This document shows positions 7,148-9,202 of a stretch of DNA of 9,202 nt, piece by piece (within the stretch, counting starts at the first letter, position 1; each line of letters starts with the position of its first letter). The position numbers and the translations under genes are program-made. Source of the stretch: Actinomycetota bacterium (GTDB lineage: Bacteria; Actinomycetota; Acidimicrobiia; IMCC26256; BP-133); contig JAUZEX010000743.1 of the NCBI GenBank assembly GCA_030838815.1, forward strand, positions 1 to 9,202. Direction: 5' to 3'. Below the pieces are notes generated by a model. That model was not told the DNA's origin and ran no database searches. It was given only the letters and a program-made list of their open reading frames with translations.

Positions 7148-7498
7148 ATGCTCGCTTCGCTCGTTGCCCTCGCCACGCTGGTGGCTCCCGTTCCGGTGGC
7201 CGGCGGCCCTGTGCCGGAGCACACCGTGGTGGCCTTCCTGCGGGACTACATGCCGTCCAGCAGCATCGCCATCAAGCAGGGGGAGTCGATCAGATTCGTC
7301 GACGGCGACCCGACCGCCGGGCCCGGACACTCCTTTACGGAGAACGTCCCGGAGGGCGTGACGCCGAGATTCGACTCCGACATCGTCCCGATGGGCACCT
7401 TCAAGGACGTGCCCAACATCTCGTCGTTGCCGCCCGGGAAGTACACCTTCCACTGCAAGATCCACGAAGTCCTGAAGGGCACGCTGACGGTTGGCTGA
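7148..7498 (+). CDS. Small exported cupredoxin (type 1 copper protein)
   Basis: 116 aa. A hydrophobic N-terminus (1-18) looks like a signal peptide although it has no Lys or Arg before the hydrophobic stretch. The rest is one cupredoxin domain: His61 in GPGHSF, and Cys103 and His106 in YTFHCKIH, are the equatorial copper ligands. The usual pattern is C-xx-H-xx-M-x-G; here it is CKIHEVLKG, so Leu109 takes the place of the axial Met. That change is known in blue copper sites such as fungal laccases and tends to raise redox potential. Likely acts outside the membrane in electron transfer or copper handling. ATG has a GAGGGG ribosome site five bases upstream, and the gene follows the synthetase by 14 bases, so it is in the same operon. 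In-frame TGA at 7136-7138 excludes an earlier start. Confidence 0.88.
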   Translation: MLASLVALATLVAPVPVAGGPVPEHTVVAFLRDYMPSSSIAIKQGESIRFVDGDPTAGPGHSFTENVPEGVTPRFDSDIVPMGTFKDVPNISSLPPGKYTFHCKIHEVLKGTLTVG

Positions 7499-7506
7499 CA
7501 TCCATC

Positions 7507-7513
7507 AGGGGGG
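7507..7513 (+). promoter_or_regulatory. Shine-Dalgarno choosing GTG 7518 as the AsnRS start
   Basis: AGGGGGG lies four bases before GTG 7518. The TTG at 7491, which would extend the protein by nine residues and overlap the cupredoxin gene, has no such site. Confidence 0.65.
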
Positions 7514-7517
7514 CCAG

Positions 7518-8927
7518 GTGAAGCCGCCCAATGCCTCCGTGGCCCGGATACTGAGTGGTGAGGTGGCGGTCGGCTCGACCGTCACCGTCAAGGGCTGGAT
7601 CCGCACCCGGCGCGACTCCAAGGCCGGCGGCGGGCTGTCGTTCCTCACCGTGTCGGACGGGTCGTGCTTCGACGCCGTCCAGGCCGTGGCCCACCCGACG
7701 CTGCCCAACTACGACCGCGACGTGCTCCACATCACGACCGGCTGTGCCGTGGTGGTGACCGGCGAGCTCGTCGAGTCGCAGGGGAAGGGCCAGTCGGTCG
7801 AGATCCAGGCGTCATCGGTCGAGGTCGTCGGCTGGATCGACGACCCCGACACCTATCCGGTGGCGGCCAAGCGGCACAGCTTCGAGTACCTCCGGGAGGT
7901 GGCCCACCTCCGGCCCCGGACCAACACCTTCGGGGCCGTGACCCGGGTGCGGCACTGCCTGGCCCAGGCGCTGCACCGCTTCTTCGACGAGCGGGGCTTC
8001 TACTGGATCCACACCCCGATCATCACCGCCAACGACGCCGAGGGGGCGGGGGCGATGTTCCGGGTCTCGACCCTCGAGCTGGCCAACCGCCCCGGGCCGC
8101 CGGACTTCAGCGAGGACTTCTTCGGGCGGGAGACGCACCTCACGGTGTCGGGGCAGCTCAACGTCGAGAGCTACTGCCTGGCCCTGAGCAAGGTGTACAC
8201 GTTCGGCCCGACGTTCCGGGCCGAGAACTCCAACACCGCCCGGCACCTGGCCGAGTTCTGGATGGTGGAGCCCGAGATCGCCTTCGCCGACCTGGCCGCC
8301 GACGCCGATCTGGCCGAGGAGTGCTTGAAGTTCATCTTCACCGCCGTACTGGACGAGCGGGCCGACGACATGGCCTTCTTCAACCAGCGGATCGACGAGG
8401 GCGCCATCGCCCGGCTCGAGGCCCTGGTCGACTCCTCATTCGAGCGCATGGAGTACGGCGACGCCATTGCGGCTCTCCAGAAGGCGGTCGAGGGCGGAAC
8501 GTCGTTCGAGTTCCCGGTCGAGTGGGGCGCCGACCTTCAGTCAGAGCACGAGCGCCACCTCACCGAGGTGATCGTCGGCCGGCCCGTCATCGTCATGAAC
8601 TACCCGAAGGACATCAAGGCCTTCTACATGCGCCAGAACGACGACGGGCGAACGGTGGCGGCCATGGACGTCCTCGCTCCCGGGATCGGCGAGATCATCG
8701 GCGGGAGCCAGCGGGAGGAGCGGCTCGACCGGCTCGACGTCCGCATCGCCGAGATGGGCCTCGATCCGGCCGTCTACTGGTGGTACCGCGATCTACGCCG
8801 TTACGGCACCGTTCCCCACGCCGGGTTCGGGCTGGGCTTCGAGCGGACGATCATCTACGCCACCGGCATGGCCAACATCCGGGACGTGATCCCGTTCCCC
8901 CGCACGCCGAAGAACGCCGACTTCTAA
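7518..8927 (+). CDS. asnS: Asparaginyl-tRNA synthetase
   Basis: 469 aa (E. coli AsnRS 466). Attaches Asn to tRNA-Asn; class II, cytoplasmic homodimer. The N-terminal OB-fold anticodon domain (about 10-115) contains VKGWIRTRRDSK and VSDGSCFD; the catalytic domain contains EYLREVAHLRPRTN, TVSGQLNVESY, motif 2 FGPTFRAENSNTARH (Arg234, Glu236), the Asn-type NYPKDIKAFYMR, APGIGEIIGGSQREER, and motif 3 GLGFER (Arg443). The match to E. coli AsnRS as recalled runs end to end without gaps of note, down to the PFPRTPxNAxF ending. The start at GTG 7518 gives an N-terminus aligning with E. coli; a TTG start at 7491 was set aside. It follows the cupredoxin by 19 bases and probably shares its transcript, but its job is general translation. 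Many actinobacteria, for example Streptomyces and Mycobacterium, lack AsnRS and use GatCAB amidation. Confidence 0.97.
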   Translation: MKPPNASVARILSGEVAVGSTVTVKGWIRTRRDSKAGGGLSFLTVSDGSCFDAVQAVAHPTLPNYDRDVLHITTGCAVVVTGELVESQGKGQSVEIQASSVEVVGWIDDPDTYPVAAKRHSFEYLREVAHLRPRTNTFGAVTRVRHCLAQALHRFFDERGFYWIHTPIITANDAEGAGAMFRVSTLELANRPGPPDFSEDFFGRETHLTVSGQLNVESYCLALSKVYTFGPTFRAENSNTARHLAEFWMVEPEIAFADLAADADLAEECLKFIFTAVLDERADDMAFFNQRIDEGAIARLEALVDSSFERMEYGDAIAALQKAVEGGTSFEFPVEWGADLQSEHERHLTEVIVGRPVIVMNYPKDIKAFYMRQNDDGRTVAAMDVLAPGIGEIIGGSQREERLDRLDVRIAEMGLDPAVYWWYRDLRRYGTVPHAGFGLGFERTIIYATGMANIRDVIPFPRTPKNADF

Positions 8928-8933
8928 AGATAA

Positions 8934-8964
8934 AAGGCCCGGGGGCGGTGCGCCCCCGGGCCTT
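8934..8964. terminator. Bidirectional terminator between asnS and the minus-strand gene
   Basis: A perfect 14-bp stem (8934-8947 with 8951-8964) has a 3-base loop. On the minus strand it is followed by TTTTATCTTT, a good U-tract for the gene ending at 8980. On the plus strand, seven bases after the asnS stop, the following bases are CTT CCCTGA, so termination there rests mainly on stem strength. Confidence 0.88.
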
Positions 8965-8979
8965 CCCTGAAGTCGTCCG

Positions 8980-9202
8980 CTACGAGCTCGGCGTGGTCCC
9001 GCCGCCCTCGCCGGCGTTCGGGTTGGAGAGGTTCGGGATCGAGGTCGGCTTGGGGATGTCGGTGCCGGCCGGGACGAAGGCGATCGTGACGGCGCCCTGG
9101 TCGGTGATCTTCACGTCCTTCGGGTTCGTGTAGTCCTTGAAGGCGCTGGCGTTGGCGTCGGGCCACTGCCGGATCGTGACCTGACCGGGCTTGCCGTCGC
9201 AC
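8980..9202 (-). CDS. C-terminal end of an unidentified, probably exported protein (5' end outside window)
   Basis: 73 codons plus a TAG stop, open to the right edge. The visible part starts at CDGKPGQVTI, continues through a short beta-type segment (VKITDQGAVTIAFVPAG) and ends in a Pro/Asn/Gly/Ser-rich tail (NPNAGEGGGTTPSS). The single Cys and the disordered polar tail suggest an extracytoplasmic protein, but no family is recognised. Codon use (G/C third positions throughout) matches the neighbours and supports this frame over the overlapping longer one. Its terminator lies 15 bases after the stop. Convergent with asnS. Confidence 0.75.
   Translation of the reverse strand, partial: CDGKPGQVTIRQWPDANASAFKDYTNPKDVKITDQGAVTIAFVPAGTDIPKPTSIPNLSNPNAGEGGGTTPSS

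Noticed and set aside
7491..7517. TTG start for asnS
   Set aside because: No ribosome site; GTG 7518 has one and gives an N-terminus equivalent to E. coli AsnRS.
8924..9202. Longer minus-strand open frame at the right edge
   Set aside because: It runs through the terminator hairpin, is Arg/His/Pro-rich, and has poor codon bias compared with the 8980-9202 frame.
1..9202. Mobile element, tRNA or rRNA gene
   Set aside because: No transposase, integrase, terminal inverted repeats, tRNA-like cloverleaf or rRNA segment was recognised on either strand.

Overview
The window is roughly 70% G+C with very strong third-position G/C bias, GTG starts and secreted proteins with Thr/Pro-rich linkers. This suggests an actinobacterium. 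The PATTTTT-type linkers resemble uncultured Acidimicrobiia-like lineages, but that placement is an inference.

Layout. (1) 1-796, minus strand: an inositol-monophosphatase-family phosphatase running off the left edge, read divergently from the rest. (2) 797-1008: a divergent, AT-richer promoter region. (3) 1009-1704, plus: a small exported or anchored protein with a Thr-rich repeat linker and a C-terminal domain bounded by two cysteines, closed by a clear hairpin terminator at 1741-1780. (4) 1847-8927, plus: five tightly packed genes that look like one operon: a secreted kelch-type copper-radical (galactose/glyoxal) oxidase, a type I membrane protein with two copies of an uncharacterised domain, an acetyl/propionyl-CoA-synthetase-like ligase, a small exported cupredoxin, and asparaginyl-tRNA synthetase. 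Genes overlap by 22 and 13 bases, then are separated by 14 and 19 bases. (5) 8934-8964: a bidirectional terminator shared with (6), the C-terminal end of an unidentified minus-strand protein that enters from the right edge.

The most interesting part is the operon. Three of its products carry or may carry copper: the oxidase has all five residues of the copper/Cys-Tyr radical site; the cupredoxin has His-Cys-His ligands but Leu at the usual axial Met position; the duplicated-domain protein is predicted to begin with His after signal cleavage and has a WYDHRLH motif. The acyl-CoA ligase in the middle could activate a carboxylate made by an oxidase acting on an alcohol or aldehyde outside the cell. 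That functional link is inference from gene order; the residues are seen directly. AsnRS at the end is probably a housekeeping passenger.
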